From: Steinernema hermaphroditum
Taxonomy: Eukaryota > Nematoda > Chromadorea > Rhabditida > Steinernematidae
Assembly: GCA_030435675.1 (NCBI GenBank)
Contig: CM059621.1
Span: 7,440,001-7,504,000 of the forward strand
Length of the DNA: 64,000 bases
Direction of reading: 5' to 3'
The position numbers and the translations under genes were made by a program. The notes beneath the pieces were generated by a model, which was not told the origin of the DNA, made no database searches, and saw only the letters and a program-made list of their open reading frames with translations. Below, one piece after another: positions 8,789 to 20,498 of the stretch. How positions within the stretch are numbered: position 1 is the stretch's first letter; each line of letters begins with the position of its first letter.

Positions 8789-10542
8789 TCAACCGGCAAC
8801 GACCCTTCCGGCGACTTCATTCTCGACGATTGTCAGCTGCGTCCTGTCGAGCTTCTCCGAAATGTCCTTCTTCTTTCCTGCCGAGTCGTCTTTTGGTTTA
8901 GGCTGCTCTCCCTAAACAATACCCGTTACGCTACCCCCGTGATACTTTTACTTGCCAGCTCCCACTCAAATGGTTCATCAAAGTCGATCTCGTCCATCTT
9001 GGCTGCGTTGTCCAAAAGGTCCCGGATCGCCTTGTAGTCCGGCTTTTGCATCATCGAGACCATGTTTACTTTCCTCATAATCTCCTCAAATGGTGCAGGT
9101 ATCTGCGACAGGATATCTGAAGGTGGATTTTTGAAGAACTCGTCCTTGAGATCGCCGGCTTTCTGACGGTCGCACTCGTATGCCCATGGCAACTTATTTG
9201 GAGCGAAAAGATCGACGCACTAAGAAAATCTCCTTATTAGCAGAAGACTACAAAGAGACTTACGGAATAAATCCACGACTCGAGGTCATCCCTTTGGGTT
9301 TGTACGTTGCCGAGATGACTTGTCCTCGGAGCGTACAACTGCGTCCCTATGAAGTCATACTTTGAAGAAGTCGGCATTCGGTCGGATTCTTCTATGATGC
9401 GAACAACCATTCCGAGGTCCACAAGATACACTCGTCGGCGATCCGCATTTAGCCCGATTGCATAGTTTTCTGGCTTTATGTCTCTATATAGTCACGTTTT
9501 TAAGCACTTTTAGCTGTGGTCCCACCTGTGTACAAATCCACACGTGTGAAGGTCGACGATGCCGTTAAACATTTCTATGCAAAGACGGAGCGCAGTTCCG
9601 AAGCTGAATTCTGATATAGTACTGTATGCGAAGTGCAGTCTTGCCTGATTTCGTATTTTGTGACCAGTGAATCGACCGACGGGCCAACAAGTGACATGAT
9701 GAAGAATTTAAGATTATCGATCGCCCCCGAACCAAAGAAGCCAAGAAGACGGATGCCGCTTTTCGGATGTTCTTTTCGGTACTTCGCGATTTTGTCATAC
9801 GCCTTCACTTCCATCTTTATACGACTTGATATGCCCTCTCTCATATACTCAGTCTTCATTGCGTATCGATTCTCCTTAGAGTCCCGAACGAGGTATACTT
9901 GGCCAAATCCACCCTCACCTAGAAGTTTCAGAACTGTGACTTCGATGTTCGGCACAGCGATTTTCGCCCCGGGAAGCAGCTTTTTCTCTGCGTCAAAACG
10001 TAGCTTCTCCGCCTCCTTTCGCGTTGAAGATGTCTTCGATGTGTCCGGTATGTTCTAAAATAACGGTTCACGGTTCTATCATCGAAGACATACCGGAGAA
10101 GGAGGCGGAGGCGGAGGAGGAAGAGGCGATGGTGATGGTGATGGTGGCTGTGGCAGGGGGGAGCGTTTGATCTTTTGCTTCTTCTTCTTATCCTTCTTTT
10201 TTCCATCGCGATTGCCGTGCCTCCTGCTTGAATGCTTGTTCTTTCGCCGCTGTTCTGAAGCTCATCGTAGATGCGCTGAATTGTGCAACGGAACCCACGT
10301 TTCTTTCGCTTCAAGTAACGCTCACACTTTGCAGCGCAACATTTGTCCTCATTTTTTCCACTGCAACACTTCTCCTCAATTTTTCCAGTGCAACATTTCT
10401 CCTCAATTTTCCCAGTGCAACGCTTCTCTTTCTTCTTTGCGTCCTGGTTCCCCGATGTTCGCTTCCTCACAGAGCCCGACTTATAGGTCTCACCCTTCGA
10501 TGGCTCCGCGTTTCTGGTCCGCTTTCGCTTGCTGTCGGGCAT
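8789..10542 (-). CDS. CK1/TTBK-type protein kinase with Cys-rich N-terminus
   Basis: Seven exons (10542-10299, 10254-10094, 10054-9645, 9603-9526, 9483-9264, 9192-8956, 8911-8789) give 490 residues. The N-terminal 80 residues are Lys-rich with repeated EEKCCTGKI/EDKCCAAK units; next comes a basic and Pro-rich linker (SPSPSPLPPPPPPPSP). The kinase domain has LGEGGFGQVYLV, AMKTE, FIMSLVGPSVDSL, TALRLCIEMFNGIVDLH, GFVHRDIKPENYAIG and YLVDLGMV (DLG for DFG, normal in CK1/TTBK). Nematodes have a greatly expanded, often sperm-expressed CK1/TTBK family and this fits it. Two introns (9604-9644 and 8912-8955) need GC-AG borders; the last could alternatively use a GT donor at 8951, which would truncate the tail after a few residues. 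Confidence 0.85.
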
Positions 10543-10984
10543 CGTTGTTGTTCACGTTGACAACAACCTCGTAACCGTTCGCACGTTCTAACGCAAATGC
10601 CAGCCACTGGCTTCGCGCAGCTCTTCGTTACCCAGCCGTTTCACAGATGAGGAACCGGTGTCTGCATGGACGACAGTCGCTTTTATGCACACTCCGAGAC
10701 GTCTAATCGGGAATAGACATCACGCAGCCACGCACAGTTGCGCACTTGTTCGAGAAGTTTCCCTCGATCAGAACGGATCTGGGTCTTGAACGGAGAAGCG
10801 AGCGAGCGAGAGGCGAACACCCTTTGTGCGCCCACTCACTCACTCGCTCGCGGCGTGTGCTTGCCGGCGGTGACTCGTTCCCCATGTTTCCGATTTCAGT
10901 TTGATTTTTCTGCTTCGCTTTTGTTGTTCGCTCTGCTTGTTTCGCTTCCTTTGTGCACTTCTTCTTCTTGCAGTGACTTTACAA
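10543..10984. other. Divergent promoter region, CK1-like kinase and Y-box gene
   Basis: No gene is evident. Pyrimidine-rich tracts and GAGCGAGCGAG/CTCACTCGCTCG arms around 10797-10853 form an imperfect inverted repeat. The stretch should hold both promoters and the Y-box 5' UTR or outron. Confidence 0.5.
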
Positions 10985-11684
10985 ATGTCTGAAGCGAAGA
11001 GCACTGAAATGTCTGCCGTACAGTCGGATGTGAAAGTTCCCGAGCAGCCGGCTATTGCGGAAGCTGACGTCCTCGAGCGCGGAATCACAGGCCATGTCAA
11101 GTGGTACTCGCTGCGACGCCGATACGGATTTATTCAGCGCGACGATGGCGGGAACGACATTTTCGTTCATCAGGTTCGTTCATGAAGGCCTGCAGAGATG
11201 GCGATAACTCATCGTTCATTTCTAGACGGCGATCACCAAGTCACGCATGGTCAAAGTGTACCTGCGCACCCTGCGTAATGGCGAGCAGGTGGAATTCGAC
11301 ATCGTGAAGGGACACAAGGGCCCGCAGGCAGCCTCGGTCACTGGACCGAAGGGCGTGGAAGTTCGCGGCTCTCCTCACTACATGTTCCAATTCTACAGCT
11401 TCCGCAAGATGATCGCCGACCGCCGTCAAGCAACTGAATTGAACAGGGAGAAGAAGGCGGACGAACAGGAAGTGGCCAAAAAAGTTTCACCGAAGGCGGG
11501 CAAGAAAGCCTCACCGAAGGCGGGCAAGAAAACCTCGCCAAAGGCCGGCAAGAAAGCCTCACCGAAGGCAGAAAAGGAGGCTTCAACGAAGGTGCGCAAG
11601 CTGAGCGCCGAAATCCAGTGCAGGGCTTTCCCCGTAATCGGGTTTGATGACCTCTCCTCCGTTGACGAGTCCACTGCTGAGTAG
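10985..11684 (+). CDS. Y-box (cold-shock domain) RNA-binding protein
   Basis: Two exons (10985-11173, 11226-11684) give 215 residues. The cold-shock domain covers about residues 35-105: [19 protein letters not shown] (RNP1-like) and NDIFVHQTAI (RNP2-like), followed by [19 protein letters not shown]. The family is that of C. elegans CEY-1 to CEY-4, which bind mRNA in germline and soma. Instead of the usual RGG tail there are four [11 protein letters not shown] repeats, a histone-H1-like basic motif. The replacement of FN by YS in the RNP1 approach (KWFN to KWYS) is unusual. The ATG at 10985 is preceded by a pyrimidine-rich TTGCAG acceptor at about 10970, so trans-splicing is likely. Confidence 0.88.
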
Positions 11685-12105
11685 TTTCTGCAAACTATTC
11701 CGTTAATGCAATTGTTGACAGTTTGTTTTGTAAAATGTTTTTGGTTGTAAATAACAATTATGGTTTTAATTACTTGTGTTTGTGTCCCATTTAGTGCTTT
11801 GATGGGTTGTGTCGATTCGCCCAGATTGGGATGCTTTTTTCTAGCTGGGACACTGAAAGGCATCTCTGCAGAGATGAAAAATTGGTTAGCAAGACGAGGA
11901 GGCATGGAAAAGTTTAGAAAGCTGCTCCTGCAAGAATCCCAACAGGAGAGGAATGAAACTAAAGTCCTTAATGTATCTAAACCTCTGGAACTGAAGCTTC
12001 AATGATCATCGTAGTGAGGGCTGGAGAGGCGATGCTCGGTGGCATCGCTTTTGGGAAGCACGCGTTATTTATGCAAACATCCACGTCCTCAACTCCAGAG
12101 TTGAG
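11685..12105. other. Spacer before kinase B
   Basis: AT-rich 3' UTR-like sequence after the Y-box gene, then unassigned sequence. A short plus-strand ORF (11760-12005) shows no protein-like features. Confidence 0.5.
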
Positions 12106-12957
12106 ATGCCGATCAAACGGATGAAACGTGTTGTGGAGCCGGAGCCATTCGTCTTCAACGGCACCTATTTCGCGATGTCGGCGAAATTGAACGACGGTGC
12201 CTACGGAACTGTATACGAGATGACTTCGGAAAAGGAGGACACGCGGCTGGCGCTCAAGCTCATCGTCCCACGGGACACCGCCCACATTCGGAGGATCACT
12301 CGCGAGGTGAACATCATGAGAGAGCTGCGTCACGAGCGTATCGTCCCCCTCCTCGATTGGAGGGGTTCTACCCTGAGCAATGTCAACGCCCACTATCTGG
12401 TCATGGAGCATACAGACCGCGGAGACGTCTTCGGTCTTGTAGACGAAGAGCGGTGCTCGCCTGCCCTGGCGAGACGTCTATTTCGACAGATGGCGGATGG
12501 CGTCCATTACATCCACGCGAGGGGAATCGTCCACAACGATCTCAAGCCGGAGAACGTGCTCGTTTTCGGCGGTGACTCCGTCAAGATCTGCGACTTCGGA
12601 GCGGCACGGCACTTCCCCCTCAATGACAGCGGCGCCGAGGTGCCCAAGGCCTATTCTGGCGGCACTGTAGGCCACTTATCCCCGCTGAAACTGCGCCACA
12701 GCGCCTCTCTGGGAACGAAGGACGACGTCTGGGCCCTCTCAATCACTCTCTTCTTCATGCTTACACGCGGTGAACCCTGGAGCAACGCCTCCGCGCAGGA
12801 TTACCTCTACGCGCGTTGGCTCTCCCTCGGCACCTCCAGTCCCTACTTCAAACACTTCGACGATGCCCTCAAGATCTTCTTCCAGAAGAGCCTCGATCCC
12901 GACGAAACGAAGCGCTGGAACATGGCCGAAGTCCTCCAGTCAGATTACTGTACCTGA
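12106..12957 (+). CDS. Divergent intronless protein kinase B (HND motif)
   Basis: A single-exon ORF of 283 residues, essentially one kinase domain. Gly loop LNDGAYGTVY, Lys in LALKL, catalytic loop HNDLKPEN (HRD changed to HND), DFG kept, SPL in the APE position, then SLGTKDDVWALSITLFFML. The last motif and the SPx substitution are shared with kinase A 5 kb upstream on the same strand, so the two are paralogues of one nematode-divergent group. Essential catalytic residues remain. There is no introns, signal or membrane segment, and only about 20 residues precede the domain. The closest general group may be CAMK/TSSK-like, but I cannot place it further. Confidence 0.88.
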   Translation: MPIKRMKRVVEPEPFVFNGTYFAMSAKLNDGAYGTVYEMTSEKEDTRLALKLIVPRDTAHIRRITREVNIMRELRHERIVPLLDWRGSTLSNVNAHYLVMEHTDRGDVFGLVDEERCSPALARRLFRQMADGVHYIHARGIVHNDLKPENVLVFGGDSVKICDFGAARHFPLNDSGAEVPKAYSGGTVGHLSPLKLRHSASLGTKDDVWALSITLFFMLTRGEPWSNASAQDYLYARWLSLGTSSPYFKHFDDALKIFFQKSLDPDETKRWNMAEVLQSDYCT

Positions 12958-13057
12958 ACACTTAATGTTAGACATAAATCAGAGATTCTAATCTTTATCT
13001 TCTGTGGGCCTAGTGTTTCAAAAATCATCCAAAATCAACAAAAAATAACAACAACTT

Positions 13058-15622
13058 TCACCGCTTCTTCTTTCCCTTCTTGTTATCTGCATTGGGGTCG
13101 ATCAACCCTTTGGCAATCTGGTACTCGCGAATCACATTCTGCTGCGCTTCCAGCGAGGTCGGCGCGTATCTGGCATATTCCATGGTGAACTCTCCCTTTC
13201 CTTCCGTGATAGAGCGTAGCTGGGACATGTAGCCGAACATGTCGCTGAGCGGCGACTCGCAGATGATCGTCGTGTAGCCTTCGGTCGAGTCGGTCGTCGT
13301 GATCTGTGCGTTCCTCTGAGTGAGCGAAGTAACGACATTTCCTTGGAATTCGGAAGGCGTGGTCACTTCAACCTTCATGATGGGCTCAAGGAGCAGCCAT
13401 TGGGCCTTCTCGAAAGCTGAAATGAATAATAGAAGCGATGTCGAGCACTAGATACCTTCGCGCATCATGTTTTGCATGGTGTTGATCATAGCGATTTCAG
13501 TTGAGTCGACGGCGTGAGTTTGGCCATCCTTGACGCGGACATGGATACCGGCAATGCGCGCCCCAATCAGAGGGCCTTCGAGGACGATGGCGTCGAGGCC
13601 CTTCTTAAGCGCCGGGAACAGGCTCTTCGGGATACTGTTTCCGAAACACTCGTCCGAGAACTCAACAATGGTGTTCTTCTCTGGTGGCAGTGCTTCGATG
13701 ACTCCCTCGATCTCACCAAACTGTCCCTGACCGCCGGTTTGCTTCTTGTGGCGATGGTGGAAACTAAATAGATCCTATGCTTCACTAATGTGTAGCCTTG
13801 GTACATACTTGTAAGGCGCGGCGACACATTCTCGGTAGGCGACGGAAGGCTTTCCAAGTTCGACGGGGCAGTTGAATTCGCTCTTCATACGCTGCGCGTA
13901 GATCTCCAGGTGGAGCTCACCCATGCCGCTGACCACAGTCTCCTTAGCCTCGTTGTTGTACTCTTTCCGGAAAGTAGGATCTTCTTTGGTGAATCGAGTG
14001 AGTGCCTTGATGAAGTTGTCGGCGTCTTTGCGGTTGAGAGGCTTGATGGACATCGAAATAACGGGCTCCGGAATGTGCATCGATTCCTGAACATGAAACA
14101 TGACTGCAGCATCTATTTGTGAGATCCTACACAGTGGATGTTGACACTCTCGTCACCACAGAAGGTCTCTCCCGAAGAACAGTCGAGTCCGAAGGTGGCA
14201 CAAATATCTCCGGCATAGGCCGTTTGGATGTCTTCCATGGAATTGGCGTGCATGCGCACAAGACGTTGCACTCGGACGCGTCTTCCGTCGCGGGTAGCAT
14301 AAATCGTGTCGCCCTTGTTCAGCTGTCCCTGGTAGATGCGGAAGTAGGTGAGTTGGCCGTATTTTCCAGCCTCCAGCTTGAAGGCGAGGCCTACAAACGG
14401 GTTCTCCTTCACGGCAGAGCGGACGGGAGAGAGTACAACGTTCTTTTCCTCCTCGTTTCTGTAAGAAGCAGCTGCGTTCATGGAAGCAGAGAGATGAAAA
14501 CCAACACTTTAATAGTAGCTCTGTTTTCGACCTCCGAGGGATCAGGGAGGTACTTGACCACATTGTCGATCATCGTTTGGACTCCTTTGTTCTTCAGAGC
14601 GGTTCCCAACATGACGGGAACGAAGGATCGCTTGACAACGCTTCTACGGATTCCTGCGTGGATGTCGGCGATGCTCGGGTTAATGTCGTTGAGGAACTGT
14701 TCTCCGATGATTTCGTCGGCATTCGCCAAATATTCTGAAGCAGAGCCAGAGTCATCCTAGCATCGTATCAGTGCTCCTCACCAATCATCTCCTGTCGCAG
14801 ATCCTTCGCTTCTTCGCGCAGGTCTTTCGGGATTTCGTCCCTCCTGATGATCAGACCGTCTTGGCCTTCATAGTATATCGCCTGCTCTTCGATGAGATCG
14901 ATGATTCCTTTGAAGTTCGACTCAAGGCCAATCGGCATCTGGATCAGCGCCGCGTTGTGGTTCAGCTTGTTCCGGAGTCCGTCCAATGCACGCAGCGGGG
15001 TGGCTCCTGTGCGGTCGAGCTTGTTCACGAAAGTGAGGAAGGGCACGTTGTAGCGGGACAATTGGCGATTTACGGTGAATGTTTGACTCTGGACACCTCC
15101 GACACCACAGAGGACCAAGACGGCGCCATCGAGAACTCGAAGAGCACGCTCCACTTCTACGGTGAAGTCGACGTGACCGGGAGTGTCGATGATGTTGATG
15201 TTCGTGCCGTGCCAGTCCACATAAGTGGCGGCGGACTGGATGGTGATGCCGCGTTGCTTTTCAAGCTCCATGAAGTCCATGGTGGCACCGACGTCGTCTT
15301 TTCCCTTAACCTCGTGCATCTGATCTATCTTGCCCGCATAGAAGAGAATTCGCTCAGTTACGGTAGTCTTTCCGGAATCGATGTGAGCGGAAATTCCTGA
15401 AACACGACATACGAAGAAGGTGTAAGAGATGTCAAGACGTACCAATGTTTCTGATCTTCTCTACAGGGCGGATGTTTCCGCTGAAGGGAATGGGATTCGC
15501 GGCCGCAGAAGCATATCTCTTGTTGACACGAAGGTTCTGAACTACCGTAATCAACAAACTACACAGAGAATAACGCTTGCCTTGAGATTGGCCGCTAGGG
15601 CCTGCCTCAGCATATGGACCAT
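13058..15622 (-). CDS. Mitochondrial elongation factor G1 (GFM1)
   Basis: Eight exons: 15622-15581, 15536-15443, 15396-14782, 14734-14506, 14458-14131, 14086-13809, 13763-13456, 13416-13058. All phases agree and the product is 750 residues, the size of animal GFM1. A basic presequence ([22 protein letters not shown]) precedes the GTPase: P-loop [22 protein letters not shown] and NKLD. Later domains show [33 protein letters not shown] and [12 protein letters not shown]. It translocates tRNAs on the mitochondrial ribosome. The first intron (15537-15580) has GC-AG borders; the alternative start at 15689 reads through that intron and gives a poorer presequence. A CGCAG acceptor one base before the chosen ATG suggests trans-splicing. 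The lysine-rich end (KKGKKKR) is notable. Confidence 0.95.
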
Positions 15623-16959
15623 TCTGCGAACAAACGTGAACCAAGTGAGGAAGACCCAATTTCCTGAAAATTAACAATGAAGCATCCACATCGGAGCAGC
15701 TCCCACGACGATTACATCAGAAAGGGGCCAGAAGGATCCGAAAATTCATCAAAAATCCGCAAACTCGTAAATTCGAACTGTTCACATGGCTCATAAGGAC
15801 TCCTACAGGAAAAACAGGTCTCTGGAAGGTTCAGATCGCCCCCCGGAGAAAGCGAGTTTATTCGAAGAATGTATCCAGTTGTGTGTTTTTCGGGGTTATC
15901 GATGCAAGACCCATCTATTGCAAGAGGTTTGATAAAAACGGCAAATTCGGTAATGTCTTTAAAACTTGAAAATTTGCCTTGAAAGGGATTGAATTTATGA
16001 GATGCATTTGTTCTTGAGTACCGTAACCGGTGGGACACTGTAGGAGGGACCTCTGTGGACGTCGAGGGGCACAAATGAGCCCGAAATGACGAATACGCGC
16101 AGAATAAAGCCAAAAATGGAGATTTTAAGGAAGGTGGGACGAAAGTGGGGATCGAAGGCCAGAGGCCAAGAAGAGAGGAGACCCGAAGGGGTCGAAAATG
16201 GAGAGGGGACCGAGCTTTATCATTTTCTGATTTCAAGTTGCCTGATTCATGCAACGATTCAGCACAGCGGCGCGACAACCGCTGCGTTGCCGCCTCCTAC
16301 GCGTCGATCGCTGCTGGATGGGATGGTGGGACTACTGGGAGTTTTTGGCTTTCGGACCTAGCGACAGCGTCGCCCGCTCTCCTGCGAACTACTAGACGTT
16401 TTCCGTCATGAAGAGGCACTGAAAAGAGGGAAAGAAGGAAGGACTCCCGAATCGGTTCCGAACGGGGCGCGATCTTCGGAGCTTCTCAACAGTTTCGGTG
16501 ATTTTTTTCATCTTTCGAATTTTTGCCATTTGGGGATTTTGATGGATTGGACAGAACTTGGCTATATTTGCCGATTTGTGATCTTTATTTGGATGTATTG
16601 TTGTTTTGTGCATGTATTTATGACTTTCTGGTTTTGCCGCCTACTTCGAAAATGATGGTTTTTTACTGTGTTTTCGTGCTTCTGTGAAGTTGACTCTTCT
16701 CTCAGGATCGAGAGTCGACTTCAGAGGGAGGAATTTATTTCGAGATCGTGGAGAATGTCGAACATTTGCGACGTTCTCGATGATAATTGATATCCGCACT
16801 TGTCCTTATTATCGATTTCGTGAGTTTCCTTCCGCTCACCCTGTCGTTCGCCTCCACTTCAGAGTTTCACAAATGCAAACCTTTTCAGACGGGTAACTTT
16901 ACCAACATCTCTCCTGACAGATCTCCAGAACTCGCAAATTCGGAGGTTTCAAGGGGGAA
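15623..16959. other. Spacer upstream of the long E2F first exon
   Basis: About 1.3 kb between two divergent genes. The part 15690-16300 carries a 188-codon minus-strand ORF (15712-16278) without recognisable features. The part after 16380 is T-rich. I see no RNA gene or repeat family; it likely holds divergent promoters. Confidence 0.45.
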
Positions 16960-19900
16960 ATGGCAGCAGCGAGTCAGCCGGTCGTCGCAGCTCCGAATCC
17001 ATCTTCTTCGACCGTGATTCAGAATCACTTTCTATCGTCGCGATTCGCCTTGTCGCCTTCACCATCCGTTCAGCCTTCGCCGTCAACCACTCCTCTGGCG
17101 GGCATCTCCAGCGGCAGAGGATTCCGCTTCGATTCGGTACGGTCTTAACCTGAAATCAATCCTTCAAAGGGTGCTGAGAATCGGTTCCAGCTGAAAAACT
17201 TATTTATGTCCTAGGTCTCGCAGCGAATATTCTTTCATGAACGCATTTGCTGTCCTTCCATTTCTTCCAATGTTAACTTTTCTGAGGGATTCCTCTCTCT
17301 GGAAGGGTTCCGAAATTTGGATTTTACGAAAGACTCTGTGTCTTGTATTTCGAGGCTCGTTGGCCTTTCAGTGTTTCCAAGCAATGGCTGTACCGATCGT
17401 ATAAGGATGTAGTTTCCATAGTCACACTCACCCTTCTCGAATCATGCAGCGGGATTTTAAAAAGTTCTTCAGAGTTTCTAAATATAAAGTGACATAATAT
17501 AATAAAATAACTGAACGCCCTTCTCGCTAGATTGCAAGTTCAGAAAAATAATGGTTTGAAGGGCAATATGACTTTGTTTTTCTGTGGAATATACTGCGTG
17601 CTATGGATTGCGTGTCTTTTTTTTATTGTTGTTTCCACGTAATTTCTGTGAATGTTTAGATTATGAATGGTCCCAGCAACGGGCAGAACACACCTCAGAA
17701 GACTTCACCGCCTTCCTACGTGGGACCCTCAACTTGGAATCCAACACTGCTCCCGGGTCATGCGCCTCTAGTGACCACACAGAAGACGACTCCGATCATC
17801 CTGCGAACTCCCAAGGCGCTGAGGACTCCGCGCACAACGTCGACGACCCCGAAGTCGTCCTCTCCCGTGATCGACGTTCCTGTCGCCGAATCGACGCAAA
17901 CGGCGGAGCGCCTGAATGGAACGGCCAACGCTAGAAGAAAGCTAGACCTTGACTTGGCGATGCCGGGCGAGATAGACGTCGTCGGGTCATGCCACTCACC
18001 GTCTTCGATCGCCACACCGTCGACGGCAGCGTCGTCGCCGATTCCATCTTCGGGTATGTTCGTTTCACACTTAATTATCCGGTAATTGGCTGTTATCTTG
18101 ATTTCAATGGGGATACACAACTGGTTAATGAGCTAATTACGGCTCATCAGAAATGAGGCGATTAGAAATGCAACGGGATGTTGGCTCCTCCCCCTTACCC
18201 AAATGCGGATGTGTGTGCGGACAGTGCTCCGTTTCCTCCGTTTTTCAAACCGGCTGTTTGGACGTCCGCCAAGCACCGCCTCGTTCCGACCCTTTGTGGC
18301 TCGTTTCAGCTGCCGTTGGTTGCGTGAGATGAGGTTTAAGGTCGTCTTTGTTATCACAGATCGTTTACGTTGTGCGCCAAATTGTCACGCTTGCGGAGGG
18401 CGCTGGACTCGCTGGGACTTAGAATGAGCAGGCTCGCGAGAATGTGCAGGAGAAAGAACCTTCGCTGTGACGACCTTGCTGCCACTTTCTTTGTTGACAC
18501 ATCTTTATCGCTGCGCTTTGATCGTTATCAGCCTTTCGCAGCATGCATGCGAACATGAACAAGTTGCCATTGCCGTCGAGGAGGCCGATTCGTTTCAGGC
18601 TTGCGCAACAGTGGATTGACCTCGGCGACTCGTGCGCGTGCGGTAAATAGAACCATTTGAAACTTGCGTCGTCCTCATCGGTCACCATCCTCCCCGCGAC
18701 GGTATGCTGGAGGATGGTGGCACAGCTGCGCACCATCACCGTCTCTCATTATCTAAGACGCCGACCATCGTCCATCGGCGACGGCTACGTCATATGACCC
18801 CCACCCCTCCTCTGCTCGTGCATACCCTTACCCGCTCGGCCGGCTGCTTCCGACAGTAAATTTGAATGCGCGGTTGGCCGCGGTGTTGCATGTGCGAAAG
18901 GATTTCTTGGGAGATTAGCACTTCGGCTTTGTCGTCGACATTGTTCACCGGTGACCTGAGAACGAATCGATCGCGGGTCCTGGTGCCATATGCGCGAAAA
19001 GAGTGCGGCATTGTTCGTTGTTTGCTGTTTTACGATCGCACGCGCATCGACTCCGCTTTGTTTCAGTAATTGACGCGTCGCTAGCATGGAGCTGTTACCG
19101 TCTAGTAGCGTCAAGAAAGCGCGTTACGTGATCCGCCAGCCGCTCGTCCTGAAGCGCAAGGTCCCGCACAGTGACCAGCCGCCTTTGGCGCCTTTCAACT
19201 CCCTCCACGATATCACCAACGTCCCCCAGTACTACGAGGTCAAAAGCGAGCGGAACGAGGACGTGCCTCCTCTGAAGGTGTTGCGCGATGAGGACCTCCA
19301 GGGACTTGTGGACTCTAATGACTTGTGGTGGTCAGGAGCGAACGAACCGCTCGACATCAACGACCTGGAGGAAGAGGAGCCTTCTTCCTCTCGTTCGGTT
19401 GTTTCTATCTCTAATCCAAAAAATCAGAAAAGTGGGGAGGCTCTTCCTTTCTTGTTACTGCTGCGTTTGTTTCAGCGAACAGCCCTGGACCCTCGTCGGG
19501 TCGTATGGACAACTCGCTTCTACGACTCACAAAGAAGTTCATCGCTCTCAATAAGGACGATAACTCCGTAAGTACCTATTGTTTGGGGTACTGTAAATCA
19601 CACTTGCTCCCTAGGTGGTAAACCTCAACGATGCAGCGGCAGAGCTGGGTGTGCAAAAGCGCCGCTTATACGACATCACGAATGTACTCGAAGGAATTGA
19701 CCTTATCGAGAAAATGGGGAAGAATAGCATTCGATGGAAGTCCGCCAGCGACTCCAGCACAGATAAGGAGCTGCAAGAAAAGAAAGCAGAGGTTGAGGAC
19801 CTTATAGAACAGGAAGAAACACTCGACATACTTATCAAAGATTTCGGGAATCTGATCAAACTAGCGAGTGAGGATCCAACTGATAAGGCCTACAGGTAGC

Positions 19901-20498
19901 TTCTCGATCCGTAGGACAAGTCAATGACCGTTGCTGTTTAGCTACATGAGATTCAGCGACTTCCACACGCTACCCGGCATGGAGAACCAGTCGATAATCG
20001 CTATCAAGGCGCCACTCGACTCCCAGTCCGTCATAGAAGTGCCGAACCCGAAGGAGGCGGGCAAGTTCGAAATCGCCATAAGAAACGATCAGCACGAGCC
20101 GCTCCATGCGTTCCTCTGCCCAGAAGACAAGCGCACTGCGCATCCCAAGGAGATCAACAACTCGTCGCAAGTGAAGGTAGTCGTTGGCCTCTTCTGGCGC
20201 CTACCTAACGTGTGCTTCTTTTCAGCACGATTCCGAAGACAGCAACGGGTTCATCACGCCGTCGACATCGCGCGGATTCTCGGCAATTAACTACTCGCCG
20301 CTGAAGATGGTCACCGATGGCACGCCGATGCCCATGTCGCTGTCGTCGAACGAGATGATTAGTGACATCTACTCGCAGGACAGCTTCATCTCGCTGGATC
20401 CGCTCCCGGCCGACGAGCCGAACGACTACAACTTCATCTACGGACCGGACGATACGATAAATTCACTTTTCGAGAAAGAATTCGACAGATCATGGTAA
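16960..20498 (+). CDS. E2F transcription factor (two alternative starts)
   Basis: Common exons 19476-19567, 19615-19895, 19942-20176 and 20226-20498 encode the winged-helix DNA-binding domain ([44 protein letters not shown]), a leucine-zipper-like dimerisation helix, the marked box ([18 protein letters not shown]) and a C-terminal retinoblastoma-binding segment ([18 protein letters not shown]). Two 5' ends both join in phase 1. Long form: exons 16960-17136 and 17660-18053, 483 aa, with ARRKLDLDL resembling the cyclin-A-binding motif of mammalian E2F1-3. Short form: exon 19086 to about 19431, 408 aa, starting [19 protein letters not shown]. The 19431 donor is tentative (19392 is an alternative). 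E2F with DP controls S-phase and germline genes. The alternative-start model is inference from phases. Confidence 0.85.
18054..19085. promoter_or_regulatory. Large E2F intron with probable internal promoter
   Basis: In the long E2F form this is intronic. No conserved ORF is seen. A TTTCAG acceptor at 19061-19066 precedes the short-form ATG by 19 nt, with a TGA in frame between them, so the MELLP exon behaves as a first exon. A GC-rich stretch with CGATCG and GACGCGTCG words precedes it. This suggests an internal promoter or outron. Confidence 0.4.

Noticed and set aside
14153..14563. Apparent frameshift in EF-G1 between exons at about 14506 and 14458
   Set aside because: A GT donor two bases further (after AAAGT, 14506) restores frame, so no break or sequencing error is needed.
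15712..16278. 188-codon minus-strand ORF
   Set aside because: No family resemblance, lies in the EF-G1/E2F spacer and lacks flanking signals.
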